Source: Oscillospiraceae bacterium (lineage in GTDB: Bacteria; Bacillota; Clostridia; Oscillospirales; Ruminococcaceae). From it: a DNA stretch of 30,617 nt. This document shows, one piece after another, positions 16,437-25,329 of the stretch. A program made the translations under genes and the position numbers. A model generated the notes under the pieces. That model was not told the DNA's origin, did no database searches, and saw only the letters and a program-made list of their open reading frames with translations. Every line of letters begins with the position of its first letter. The stretch's first letter is position 1. The stretch lies in NCBI GenBank assembly GCA_900768675.1, contig CAAGDT010000222.1:1-30617 (forward strand), in the 5' to 3' direction.

Positions 16437-16494
16437 TTTTACACCACCATTTAATAAATTTAAGGTTTATCTGAAGTTTGTTATCGTTTCTGCG

Positions 16495-17133
16495 CTAAAT
16501 ACTGAACCTGTACATAAGCTCGGTGTAGATAGCGTATCCGAATACGAATACCTGCTGGAAGAGGGTGAGCAATAATACCGCAAGGAAGAGGATTATTGCC
16601 ATAGCCACAACTGTAAAAATCATAGCTACTATCGTTTTCGGGAGCGAATACTGATGAACGGTTTTCATAGCCGAAATCATCAGGATTACCGACCAGGCAA
16701 GACCTAAGTATCTGAAGAAGTTGATGAAGCCCGCTTCAGTTTTTAAGAGCACGTTGCTGGCGATAATGATTATTACCTCTGAAATAAGGTAGGGCACAAG
16801 TGCGTAAGCGGAAACGCAGAAGATATTCTTCATTGTTCCTTCGCCGTCGAACAGGGTACACAGCGACCAGTTGCCTACTACCCATGTTACAAACAGGATA
16901 ACCGATGATGAGAAGTAAGGGATGATGTTGAATACCTTAACGTAGGTATCGTTGAAAAGGAAGCCGGTGAGCTGAGCGCCGCATACGTTTATGATAAAGA
17001 ACAGCGCTACTATTACCCATGCAACCTTCATACTGTAGCCCTTTTTCCATCTCAGGTCGTCATAGCCCTCGAAGGGGTGTCTTGCCACATAAAAAGGCCA
17101 TTTCCATGCAGGTAAATCCAAATCAAATTTCAT
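16495..17133 (-). CDS. YIP1-family membrane protein
   Basis: A 212-residue integral membrane protein with five hydrophobic segments at about 37-55, 70-88, 104-128, 138-155 and 168-192, and an N-terminal cytoplasmic stretch (PFYVARHPFEGYDDLRWKK) typical of bacterial YIP1 proteins. Bacterial members have no settled function. Its start overlaps the stop of the NHL/TPR gene by one base (TAATG), with AAAGGGGG upstream, so the two are translationally coupled. That coupling suggests a membrane partner or assembly factor for the surface protein or the permeases. Confidence 0.75.
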   Translation of the reverse strand: MKFDLDLPAWKWPFYVARHPFEGYDDLRWKKGYSMKVAWVIVALFFIINVCGAQLTGFLFNDTYVKVFNIIPYFSSSVILFVTWVVGNWSLCTLFDGEGTMKNIFCVSAYALVPYLISEVIIIIASNVLLKTEAGFINFFRYLGLAWSVILMISAMKTVHQYSLPKTIVAMIFTVVAMAIILFLAVLLLTLFQQVFVFGYAIYTELMYRFSI

Positions 17134-18668
17134 TACTGATTACCCCCTTTGTTTTTTCCGGCCTTTTTCTTTTTCAGGTACTTTCTGACGTAGCTCAGAA
17201 TTACCAGACCTAAAATAAGTACAAGGACAATTATCATCATCCAGGTGAAGTTTGCTCTTATAAATTCAATACGGAAGCTCTTGAAGGCTCTGTTGTAGCC
17301 GCCTCTTGAGTTGCGGTAGAAGTAGTCCATAGCGGTCTGGTAGTCGCCCTGGTTAAGATAAGCGTTTCCAAGACCGATGTATGCCAGCCAGTAGTTGGAG
17401 TCACGTCTTAATACTTCCTCCCAAGGCTCCTTTGCCTCGTCGTAAAGACCCTCGTTGAAGAGCTGGATTGCTTCCTGAACTATTGCGCCGAACTCAGTCT
17501 GCTTGAATACGGTAATGCTGTTCTTACGGGAGTCAACTACATAAACCTTTCCGCCGTAGGTTTCAATTGCGGAAACCGAGGTAAATGTACCCTTCTGAGT
17601 TCCCTTTGCTCCGAAGATAAAGAGCAGGTCGCACTCGTCGGTGTACTGGAATACTCTTCCTGTTGCAAAATCGAGAAGGTAGATATTTCCGATTTCGTCA
17701 ATGTCAACGTCGGTAATTGCGGAAGCGTAGTTCTTGCCTTTGTAGTATCTTGTTGCATAATCGCCGAAGGTGTATTCATCGTAGCCTAAGTTGGTGAAGA
17801 TGTTTGTACCTGCGGGGTTAAGCTTTTTAAGAACGTCGGTATCTGCGGATTTATTTTCCGTTACAGTATAGATAAAGCCTTCCTTATCTATATCAATGTT
17901 GGAAATTTCCATAGCAACCGAACGGCGCATCGCAATAATCTGTTCTCTGGAGTAGATAAGCTTCCAGAAGGACTGAGCGATAACCTCTGCGGTCTGCTCA
18001 ACTCTGTTTGCACCGTAGTAGCCGTTGAAGGTTCCGTCTGCGGAGAACTGAACCGCACCCTGTGTAATCGAGGGAACAACAACGTAAACGTTGAAGGCGG
18101 AGTCAACCAGCACCTTGTTGGGGTTAAAGGTAAGCTTTGCGTCGAAAACGTCGCTTGAAGGACGGATATACTCCATTACGATTTCGTTCTTCTCGTTGAA
18201 AGCAACTACTCTCTGGTTAACCGAGTCGGCAACGTAGATAAGAGTTACACCGTCGTTGTTTGTTCTTACATATACGCCTAAAGGAGCATTGAAGGTAGTT
18301 GACTTTATCTTGCTGCTGCTTTCGGGGTAAATGTCGCTGTATGTAAGAGTGTCGATAATTCTTACGGAGTCGGGTGAAAATGTATTATCTGTTACGATAA
18401 TTCTGTTGTTCTTGCTGTCGGCAATATAGAAGGTGCCTGTATCGTTGTGCACGAATATGTCGGAGGGTTCGGACATAGCTCCGATTCCCATATCGGCGCC
18501 TGTGAAAACCTTATCGACTACAAATCCGTTCTGTGAGGGAATTGGGTCGCCCCACCAGTCGTAGTTATAGCCTGTAAAGGGCTCGTCAGCCGAGGCTGCA
18601 ACTGCAAATGTCGTAACCGCAACCGCTGCCGAGGCGATAACCGCCGCAAGCTTTTTCAAAAACGGCAT
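17133..18668 (-). CDS. Secreted, membrane-anchored NHL/TPR protein
   Basis: A 511-residue protein: signal peptide (about 1-27), a beta-propeller of NHL-like repeats (about 45-395; recurring blades such as SDIFVHNDTGTFYIADSKNN, TLIYVADSVNQRVVAFNEKN and KVYVVDSRKNSITVFKQ), then TPR-like helices (EAIQLFNEGLYDEAKEPWEE, AYIGLGNAYLNQGDYQTAMD). One membrane helix near the C-terminus (about 478-500) and a Lys-rich cytoplasmic tail follow. The topology puts propeller and TPR outside the cell. The second ATG (18668) is used because the first lies directly against the AAAGGA ribosome site. It is likely a scaffold or ligand sensor for the transporter. Confidence 0.78.
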   Translation of the reverse strand: MPFLKKLAAVIASAAVAVTTFAVAASADEPFTGYNYDWWGDPIPSQNGFVVDKVFTGADMGIGAMSEPSDIFVHNDTGTFYIADSKNNRIIVTDNTFSPDSVRIIDTLTYSDIYPESSSKIKSTTFNAPLGVYVRTNNDGVTLIYVADSVNQRVVAFNEKNEIVMEYIRPSSDVFDAKLTFNPNKVLVDSAFNVYVVVPSITQGAVQFSADGTFNGYYGANRVEQTAEVIAQSFWKLIYSREQIIAMRRSVAMEISNIDIDKEGFIYTVTENKSADTDVLKKLNPAGTNIFTNLGYDEYTFGDYATRYYKGKNYASAITDVDIDEIGNIYLLDFATGRVFQYTDECDLLFIFGAKGTQKGTFTSVSAIETYGGKVYVVDSRKNSITVFKQTEFGAIVQEAIQLFNEGLYDEAKEPWEEVLRRDSNYWLAYIGLGNAYLNQGDYQTAMDYFYRNSRGGYNRAFKSFRIEFIRANFTWMMIIVLVLILGLVILSYVRKYLKKKKAGKNKGGNQ

Positions 18669-18691
18669 CAAAATCATTCCTTTCTTTATTA

Positions 18692-19552
18692 TTAATCCTT
18701 AAGACCGCTCTGCGCCATTGTTTCAACAACGGAACTCTGGCACAGCAGGAAGATAATCATAGGCGGTATCATCAGAACGACTGTTGCCGCCGCCGCAACG
18801 CCTGCACGGGCAATACCCGAGGCGCTTATCTGCTGTAAAACGGTAGGAATAGGTTTTAATGCTTCGTTATAGATAAATGAGTAACCTGTAATCTGCCATG
18901 CGCCGTTGAATGCGAAAATCATAAGAGTAAGCCAAGCAGGCTTTACGTTGGGCATTACTATCTGCCAGCAGATTCTTGCGTGTCCCGCACCGTCCAGGTA
19001 AGCAGCTTCGATAATAGCGTCGGGTATCTGACCGATAAACTGACGCATAAGGAAGAGTCCCATAGGCGTTGCGATGTAAGGAAGTGTAATTGCAAGGTAG
19101 GTATCGATAATACCCATTGTTGCCATTACGATGTACTGCATAATATAAAGAACAGTACTTGTAAACAGAAGGGTTACTTCAATTACCTTGTTCAAGAACT
19201 TTCTTCCCGGGAAGGATACCTTTGCCAGCGCATAGGCTGCGGAGGAGGAGAAGATAAGCTGTGTTACAGTAACTACAACCGCTACGAAAACAGAGTTGAA
19301 TATGTAACGGCTGAAGGGAACCCACATGTTTGACGCTGTATTGATAAGGTCAACATAGTTCTGGTTCGTAGGCGCCATAGCGTAAAGCTTAGGCGGGAAG
19401 AGGAACAATTCCTCCGAAGGCTTTATCGACTGGATTGCGGAAAGATAGATTGGGAAAAGCATGAACAATCCAAGCAGAACTAAGAGTATAAATATGGCAA
19501 TATCGCCGCCGCGGCTTCCGCCATATTTTTTTCTGGATTTTTTTATCCTCAT
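18692..19552 (-). CDS. MalG-like sugar ABC permease
   Basis: A 286-residue CUT1-type permease with six predicted helices and a standard EAA loop (IIEAAYLDGAGHARICWQIV). Unlike the other MalG-like protein of the operon it has only a short basic N-terminus (RIKKSRKKYGG). The ATG follows AAAGGA. It is 35 bases downstream of its MalF-like partner and 23 bases upstream of the NHL/TPR gene. Confidence 0.88.
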   Translation of the reverse strand: MRIKKSRKKYGGSRGGDIAIFILLVLLGLFMLFPIYLSAIQSIKPSEELFLFPPKLYAMAPTNQNYVDLINTASNMWVPFSRYIFNSVFVAVVVTVTQLIFSSSAAYALAKVSFPGRKFLNKVIEVTLLFTSTVLYIMQYIVMATMGIIDTYLAITLPYIATPMGLFLMRQFIGQIPDAIIEAAYLDGAGHARICWQIVMPNVKPAWLTLMIFAFNGAWQITGYSFIYNEALKPIPTVLQQISASGIARAGVAAAATVVLMIPPMIIFLLCQSSVVETMAQSGLKD

Positions 19553-19587
19553 GACTACCGTCCTTTCAAATATAAATTATTATCGTT

Positions 19588-20523
19588 TTAGTCCAGATAC
19601 TTGCCGAGGATTTTCTTGATTCCCCAGTTAGACAAGAGCATTACCACGAACAGCACGAAGCATATTGCGGAGGAATAGCCCATTTCATATCTGATTGTAC
19701 CGTAGTCAAAGGCGTGAGTCATAATTGTATGACCTGCGTAGTCCGTTGTCGGGAAGGCGGTAAGGAAACGTCCGATGTCGCCTGCGGTAAAGGAGGAGGT
19801 AATCTGCATAACCGCTGCGAACATGAGCTGCGGTCCCATAGCGGGGATTGTTACGTAGATAAGCTCCTGACCTCTGTTCTTGATACCCTCGATTGCGCCT
19901 GCCTCGTAGCGGTCTCTCGGGATACCCTGAAGACCTGCACGGATTGCAAGGAAGCCTGCACCAAGAGCCATCCAGAGCTGAACTACAATGAGAACTCCCA
20001 TGATGTAGTTTGCGTCGGTAAGCCACTGGATTGCGCCGTTTGTAATACCGAGGTTGATAAGGTAAGCGTTTGCAATACCGTAGGTATCGCCGGAGAAGAT
20101 AAGCTGCCAGGTTGTGTAGATGTTACCTGCAAGTGTAGGAGCATAGAACACAAAGGTGAAAACCGTTTTAAGGGGTCCGGGCAGCTCGTTTATAAGCCAC
20201 GCAAGGATAAAGCAGAGAATGTAGCTTATAGGACCTGTAACAACTGCGAAAACGAGAGTGTTTTCGATTGCCTTTAAGAATACCTCGTCCTCAAGGAAGA
20301 GGGAGTAGAAGTTGCTTAGTCCAACCCATCTGGGGAACTGCGCCATATTGAAGTTCGTAAAGCCCATAGGCAGCGAAATCAATACAGGCACTATCATAAA
20401 TACCAGGAACAGCAGGAAGTACGGAGCAATAAGACCGTAGATACCGGCGTTCTTTTTCATTTCTCTCAAGGTATATCTGAACTTATTGTCCTCGATATAC
20501 AATGACCTTTCTTTATTAGCCAA
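19588..20523 (-). CDS. MalF-like sugar ABC permease
   Basis: A 311-residue CUT1-type permease. Membrane helices begin near residue 30, and the EAA loop reads YEAGAIEGIKNRGQELIYVT. It appears to start with TTG, nine bases after a perfect AGGAGG, giving the N-terminus ANKERSLYIEDNKF. It lies 44 bases after the solute-binding protein gene, the usual order for a CUT1 system, and probably forms a heterodimer with the downstream MalG-like protein. Confidence 0.88.
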   Translation of the reverse strand: MANKERSLYIEDNKFRYTLREMKKNAGIYGLIAPYFLLFLVFMIVPVLISLPMGFTNFNMAQFPRWVGLSNFYSLFLEDEVFLKAIENTLVFAVVTGPISYILCFILAWLINELPGPLKTVFTFVFYAPTLAGNIYTTWQLIFSGDTYGIANAYLINLGITNGAIQWLTDANYIMGVLIVVQLWMALGAGFLAIRAGLQGIPRDRYEAGAIEGIKNRGQELIYVTIPAMGPQLMFAAVMQITSSFTAGDIGRFLTAFPTTDYAGHTIMTHAFDYGTIRYEMGYSSAICFVLFVVMLLSNWGIKKILGKYLD

Positions 20524-20567
20524 AACTCGATTCCTCCTAATTTATTTTCCGGATTCAGAAAGCCCGC

Positions 20568-23522
20568 TTAACTCTTGTTGAAGTTAAGGTCGTTGTTCTT
20601 TCTCGTGATTTCAGCGTTAATATCTCTGTTGTAGGACGAGAGAGCGTATCTCGGGTTCCATGTGTCGTTAACAACCGCTCTGAATGCGTTCTTGACGTGA
20701 CGGGTTGTAGCGTAGGAAGCGGGGATAATCGGAATCTCTACTGTCTGGTTCATCTGTGCGGAAATCTTTTCGTATTCGGCGTTGGACCAGGGCAGCTGTG
20801 CGAGAGCGTTTTTGTTTGCAGTATCGAAACGTCCCATCTGTCCCATCTGTCCCTCAATTGTTCTTCCGTAGCGTACCATTACGTCGTCGGAGGTGAACCA
20901 CTTGATAAAGGACCATGCAGCGTTGATATCGGAGCACTTGTTGAAGATAACTGCGCCTGCGCTGCTGGAGTTAGCCGCATGTGAGATTTCTCCGGTGTAG
21001 TTGCCGTTTTCGTCCTTAACCTTGGTACCGGGAACGAGTGTGAAGTCCCAGAGACCCTTGATTTCCGGAGCGGAAACAACAAGCTGGTTATAGAAGGTGT
21101 AGTTGTTGATTATAATAGGCATTTCGCCTGTTCTGAAACGTGTGAAGGGGTCGTAGGTCTGTTCAAAGTCGTAGATTGTGTAGAAGTCGGTCCACATCTT
21201 GAATGCGTCTACAACTATCTTCTTGTCAAAGGTTGTCTGAGTCAGGTCCTCATTGTACATGTTGTTTCCTGTCTGGAGAACAAGCATTGAGAAGGTGTCG
21301 CCTGATTCAAAGATTGAGCTTGAAAGGTTTGAAGTAGGCTGTAACAGACCAACCGACAGGTAGGAACGCTGGAGAACAGGGATAATATCAATAAATTCGT
21401 CCCATGTTTCCGGAACCTTGCTTACTCCTAATTCTTCCAGAATATCAGTTCTGTAGAACATCATCGGGAAGGTCTGTGAAACGGGAAGTCCGTAAACTCC
21501 GCCGTTGTAGGTGTAAAGAGTTGTGATTGTGTCTGTGTATCTTGATTTGACTACTTCATCAAAATCGTTGAACTTAGAAACGTCAACAAGCAAATCTCTT
21601 GCTGCACACTGAATCGGGAAGTCGCCGCCGAGGAACAGTGCAACGTCCGGTCCCTTTCCTGCAAGAGTAGCTTCAAGGATAGCGCCCTGTACAAGGTTGA
21701 TACTTGCCTGTACGCCGCTGTTGTTCTGGTTGAAATCGTTATCAACAAGGTCCTTAACAACAGTTGCCTGGTCACGGCCGAGGGAAACCCATACGTTAAG
21801 GGACTTTTCGCTGGTGTCGGAAAGCATTGTGTAGTCCTCAAAGAAAGAACCGATAAATGCCTGGAAGCCGAATGCAAATTCCTCAAAGAAGTTTCCGTTA
21901 GGTCTGCTTGCAGTTTCGTGAACAGTCATTACCTCAATGTAGTCAAGCTCAAGAGGCTGGTCACGGTAGTCTCTCATCCATGCGGATACTGCGGATATGT
22001 AATCCTTTAAGGTACCTACCATTGAAGGAATTTCGTCCTTCTTTGTGCAGCAGCGCTTTAAGATAACCGCAAGGGACTGGAGTGAGGAAGCTTCCGAACC
22101 CTGTCCCAGCTTTTCAATGTTTGCCTTTTCGGTATAAAGCTTATCAATAGCGTCCTCAAAGGTAGGGATAAGCTCGGGAATCTGAATATCAACAAGGTAG
22201 TCGTTGTATTCGTCCGGGTCGGGTCCCGTAATCATAAGTATTCTTCTGTAATAGTAGTTAAGAGTATAAACAAGGTCATCAAGTCTTCTCATTACCTCGC
22301 CTATGGAGCCGGGAACAACCTCCATTGTGATAGTATGCTCGCCTGCCTTAAGATAAAGGTACATATCGTTACCGTCCTTATCCTGAAGGGTCTGTGCATA
22401 CCAGTTGGGGTCGTACTTGAAGGAAACAATGTCCATCTGGTCGTTGGGAACTTCTCCGTCGATGTAAATACGTCTGTTGGAGTAGAAGCCTCTCATTGTT
22501 TTCTGTCTTGCCTTGAATGAGAAGGTATAATATCCGTCGTTGGGAACTGTGAATTTCCAGGTTACAGCCTGTGTAGCCTTGTTCCAGGTATCCGCACCGA
22601 GAGTATTGTATCTCTGCTTGGTGGGATGTGAGGGGCTTGCAAGACAGGAGGTTCTGTCGTAGGTTGCGTAAAGGGTTGAGGCTGTCTTATATACGGGGGA
22701 TTCCGCCTGAATAAGGATTGTTCCCGTACCTAAGTCATTTGTTTCAACCGCCGATAAAGCGGGAGTAGCTTCAAGCTCGCTCTGGGTAGGAGCAACATAA
22801 GCGGGAAGAGCGTCGTAGTTCTTGAACTTTATTGTCTTAAGGGCAATATTTGTTCTGATACCCTCTAAGGTTAAGGTGTGCTTTCCTTCCTCAAGGTAGA
22901 AGAAGTAGGGTTCGTTGAAAAGACCCTCCTTATCCTTAACGGGATATGTAACCCACATATCCTTTTCCTTCTGGGTAGGCTTAAGCTCGTTATCCTTGCT
23001 GTCCTTCTTTATTTCGGAAGCGTCCTCCCAGTAACGGTCAAGGCTTATGTCGTTGCAGGCAGTAAAGGGATATTCTCCGTCAATTCTGATTCCCACGTCG
23101 ATAGTTGTGCTTCCGCCTGAAATTGTATAGTAGAAAAGCTCCATATTGTAGATTCCCGCTTCGGAAACCTCAAAATCAAAGGAAACCTCTCCTCTGTTGT
23201 TTGTCCAGACGAAGCAATCCTTTTCGCCCTCGTAGTTGGTTATCTCATAAACCGGCTCAACTCCGTCAGCGTCAGCGCTGCAGACTGCATTTTTCGCCTC
23301 GATTACGATTTCGGCGTCGGGCTTCTTGTCATTACCGTGCTTTTCATAGTAAGCACTGTAAGTTGAGTCCCTGTTGCCGGTGTTCATAATGTTGGTGATT
23401 GTAGAAACTTCACTTTCTTCCACCGCTTCTTCCGTCTTTTCCGCATATATTGCGGGCTGCATAGAAAGAGCAACGGCAGCAGTAAGAATAAAAGCCAGGA
23501 TTCTTTTCTTCCTTGTTCCCAA
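20568..23522 (-). CDS. Giant multidomain extracellular solute-binding protein
   Basis: About 984 residues, more than twice a usual family 1 solute-binding protein. After a signal peptide (TRKKRILAFILTAAVALSMQ, cleavage near residue 27) come two beta-sandwich, CBM-like modules (about 70-240 and 270-420). Each ends in a similar strand (YLEEGKHTLTLEGI and YLKAGEHTITMEVV). A helical spacer (about 430-565) and a C-terminal solute-binding domain (about 572-984, starting SLNVWVSLGRD) follow. No lipobox is seen, so attachment is unclear. A TTG at 23522 is preferred: AGGTGGAG lies six bases upstream. The GTG at 23534 overlaps that ribosome site and would add four residues. It probably binds a polymeric or complex glycan. 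Confidence 0.85.
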   Translation of the reverse strand: MGTRKKRILAFILTAAVALSMQPAIYAEKTEEAVEESEVSTITNIMNTGNRDSTYSAYYEKHGNDKKPDAEIVIEAKNAVCSADADGVEPVYEITNYEGEKDCFVWTNNRGEVSFDFEVSEAGIYNMELFYYTISGGSTTIDVGIRIDGEYPFTACNDISLDRYWEDASEIKKDSKDNELKPTQKEKDMWVTYPVKDKEGLFNEPYFFYLEEGKHTLTLEGIRTNIALKTIKFKNYDALPAYVAPTQSELEATPALSAVETNDLGTGTILIQAESPVYKTASTLYATYDRTSCLASPSHPTKQRYNTLGADTWNKATQAVTWKFTVPNDGYYTFSFKARQKTMRGFYSNRRIYIDGEVPNDQMDIVSFKYDPNWYAQTLQDKDGNDMYLYLKAGEHTITMEVVPGSIGEVMRRLDDLVYTLNYYYRRILMITGPDPDEYNDYLVDIQIPELIPTFEDAIDKLYTEKANIEKLGQGSEASSLQSLAVILKRCCTKKDEIPSMVGTLKDYISAVSAWMRDYRDQPLELDYIEVMTVHETASRPNGNFFEEFAFGFQAFIGSFFEDYTMLSDTSEKSLNVWVSLGRDQATVVKDLVDNDFNQNNSGVQASINLVQGAILEATLAGKGPDVALFLGGDFPIQCAARDLLVDVSKFNDFDEVVKSRYTDTITTLYTYNGGVYGLPVSQTFPMMFYRTDILEELGVSKVPETWDEFIDIIPVLQRSYLSVGLLQPTSNLSSSIFESGDTFSMLVLQTGNNMYNEDLTQTTFDKKIVVDAFKMWTDFYTIYDFEQTYDPFTRFRTGEMPIIINNYTFYNQLVVSAPEIKGLWDFTLVPGTKVKDENGNYTGEISHAANSSSAGAVIFNKCSDINAAWSFIKWFTSDDVMVRYGRTIEGQMGQMGRFDTANKNALAQLPWSNAEYEKISAQMNQTVEIPIIPASYATTRHVKNAFRAVVNDTWNPRYALSSYNRDINAEITRKNNDLNFNKS

Positions 23523-23557
23523 AATAAGCTCCACCTTTCTTAAAGTTACATTGTTTA

Positions 23558-23590
23558 CCGAAACCTCTCGGTTTTTTGCGGCTTTGCCGC
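23558..23590 (-). promoter_or_regulatory. Paired hairpins between ATPase and binding-protein genes
   Basis: In the ~80-base gap before the solute-binding protein gene the transcript can form GCGGC-AAA-GCCGC (23578-23590) and CCGA-GAGGTT-TCGG (23558-23571). There is no U-tract in the operon direction. They may protect or define the 5' end of a processed mRNA so that the binding protein is made in excess of the ATPases. This is inference. Confidence 0.4.
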
Positions 23591-23603
23591 TTTTGTAAAG
23601 GCA

Positions 23604-24539
23604 TTACTGCCTGTAAATAGAAATTTTATCCTCCTCCAGCTCAACTCGTACCCTGTCTCCGCCCTTTATTCCGAGCTTTTCAAGGTATTCCTTGGGAATC
23701 TGGAGTCGTCCGGCTCTGTCAAGCAGTACAAGCTCTTCATGCTCCTTACTTTCCAGTGCCTCAATTTCAGCCTTCTGCTGCTCGCTGAGCTGCTCAAAGG
23801 AGATATCGGAAATAACCGGCTTCTTTCGGATAAGCTCGCTGGAGGTCTTTCCGTCTCTTATTGCAACAACTCTGTCGATTGACTTTGAAAGCTTTGTATC
23901 GTGAGTTACAATTATAATTGTAACGCCCGTTTCCCTGTTAAGTCTTTTAAAGACCTCAAGAACATTGTTAGCGGTTTTTGTATCAACCGCGCCGGTAGGT
24001 TCGTCCGCCAAGAGCAGCTTCGGATTGTTACCGAGAGCTATTGCAATTGCAACTCGCTGCTGCTCGCCGCCGGACATCTGCCCTAACATTGAATTTTTTC
24101 TTGCGGAAAGCCCCACCATATCAAGCAGCTCCTCCGCCCGTTTTCGTCGGTTTTCGTAGCCGCTGAGCATCATCGGCATCTCAACGTTTTCAACCGCCGT
24201 AAGATATGGTATAAGGTTTCTTGCATTATTCTGCCAGACAAAGCCTACTGTTTTTCTTTTATACTCTATGAAATCCTTTTCATTGAACTTTAAAAGGTCC
24301 TTGCCGTCAACAAAAAGGCTTCCCGCCGAAGGCTTATCAAGTCCGCCCAGCATATTGAGGAGGGTTGACTTACCCGAACCCGAAGCGCCTACAATTCCCA
24401 TAAGCTCTCCACGCTCAACCGTAAGGTCAAGACCCTGCAGCGCCATTACCTCGACGCCCTTCGACTTATAGATTTTTACTAAGTTATCGCACCGCACCAT
24501 TATATTTTCAGGCGGCGCTAATAATACCTTTTTGGGCAT
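23604..24539 (-). CDS. MacB/LolD-type ABC ATPase fused to AbrB/SpoVT-like domain
   Basis: 311 residues. Residues 15-235 are a complete ABC ATPase of the MacB/LolD/FtsE group: Walker A GASGSGKST (51-59), Q-loop at VWQNN (101-105), signature MSGGEQQR (155-162), Walker B LLLADEPTGAVD (175-186) and H-loop THD (212-214). A charged linker (236-270) leads to a C-terminal ~40-residue segment (LLDRAGRLQIPKEYLEKLGI, then GGDRVRVELEEDKISIY) that matches the swapped-hairpin AbrB/MazE/SpoVT pattern. AbrB domains bind DNA as dimers and also serve as dimerisation modules. It lacks the TOBE domain of normal sugar-transport ATPases. The ATG follows AGGAG, 21 bases after the first ATPase gene. Confidence 0.85.
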   Translation of the reverse strand: MPKKVLLAPPENIMVRCDNLVKIYKSKGVEVMALQGLDLTVERGELMGIVGASGSGKSTLLNMLGGLDKPSAGSLFVDGKDLLKFNEKDFIEYKRKTVGFVWQNNARNLIPYLTAVENVEMPMMLSGYENRRKRAEELLDMVGLSARKNSMLGQMSGGEQQRVAIAIALGNNPKLLLADEPTGAVDTKTANNVLEVFKRLNRETGVTIIIVTHDTKLSKSIDRVVAIRDGKTSSELIRKKPVISDISFEQLSEQQKAEIEALESKEHEELVLLDRAGRLQIPKEYLEKLGIKGGDRVRVELEEDKISIYRQ

Positions 24540-24560
24540 TTGTTCACGCTCCTATATATA

Positions 24561-25271
24561 TTATAATGGTATATCCTGATTTCTTACGATATTTGTTATT
24601 TCCCCGTCCTCTAAGGTGTAGACAATATCCGCAAGCTCCATCATTGCCTCGTCGTGGGTTGTCATAACAACGGTTATTCCGTCCTCGTACACAAGCTCTC
24701 TGAAAAGCTTTAGTACTGCAACTCCCGTTGCTGAGTCCAGAGCGGCGGTGGGTTCGTCTGCAAATATTATCTTCGGCTTATGGGCAACGGCTCTTGCGAT
24801 TGCAACTCGCTGCTGCTCGCCGCCGGAAAGCTCGCCGGGACGGTGGTGCATTCGCTTGGCAAGTCCCACTCTTGCAAGACATTCCTTTGCTCTTTCGCTC
24901 CTGCCCGAAATAGGAAAACCCGCAAGGCGGAGGGAAAATTCAACATTCTCGTAGGCGGTCATTGTTGAAATAAGGGCAACCGACTGAAAAACAAAGGAAA
25001 GCTTTTCCCGTCTCAGCCTGTCTCTTTTCTTATCGCTCAGAGCGCCAATATCCTCGCCGCAGAAGTAAACGTTTCCGTCCGTCTGCCTGTCAAGCGCTCC
25101 GAGTATATTTATGAGAGTGGTTTTGCCCGAGCCTGAGCGCCCCCGAAGGCATACAAGCTTACCCTCGTAAACCTCCAGATTAATGTCCTTAAGGGCATTA
25201 ACCACGCTTCCGTCGCCTATTTTAAAGCTGCGGGTAATATGTTCTGCCTTTAAAACTGTTTCCATAAACAT
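24561..25271 (-). CDS. MacB/LolD-type ABC ATPase
   Basis: A 236-residue ABC ATPase and the first gene of the operon. Walker A is GRSGSGKTT, signature LSGGEQQR, Walker B IIFADEPTAALD and H-loop THD. The inserted helical region (FVFQSVALISTMTAYENVEF) is typical of MacB/LolD proteins that normally work with FtsX/MacB-like permeases. No such permease is in the window; the operon contains MalF/MalG-type permeases only. The start is either the ATG at 25271 or the one at 25265. The ribosome site is poor for both (CGGTAATG), which may limit ATPase synthesis. Confidence 0.85.
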   Translation of the reverse strand: MFMETVLKAEHITRSFKIGDGSVVNALKDINLEVYEGKLVCLRGRSGSGKTTLINILGALDRQTDGNVYFCGEDIGALSDKKRDRLRREKLSFVFQSVALISTMTAYENVEFSLRLAGFPISGRSERAKECLARVGLAKRMHHRPGELSGGEQQRVAIARAVAHKPKIIFADEPTAALDSATGVAVLKLFRELVYEDGITVVMTTHDEAMMELADIVYTLEDGEITNIVRNQDIPL

Positions 25272-25294
25272 TACCGAAAAAAATTAATTTTAAA

Positions 25295-25321
25295 AAATAG
25301 CATAATTAGCCCATACTATTT
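25295..25321. promoter_or_regulatory. Candidate operator downstream of the operon promoter
   Basis: Inverted repeat AAATAGCAT (25295-25303) and ATACTATTT (25313-25321), eight of nine positions complementary, with a 9-base spacer. It lies at and just after the expected transcription start of the ten-gene operon, a typical repressor position. No regulator gene is adjacent, so the protein that would bind is unknown. Confidence 0.4.
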
Positions 25322-25329
25322 ACCTATAC

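Noticed and set aside
19714..20277. 187-codon Cys-rich frame opposite the MalF-like gene
   Set aside because: The composition is an artefact of reading the complement of membrane-helix codons; the permease frame has EAA-loop support.
24561..25271. Antibiotic-peptide (BceAB-type) or lipoprotein (LolCDE) transporter
   Set aside because: The ATPases fit such families, but no large FtsX/MacB/BceB permease is present; the operon permeases are MalF/MalG type.
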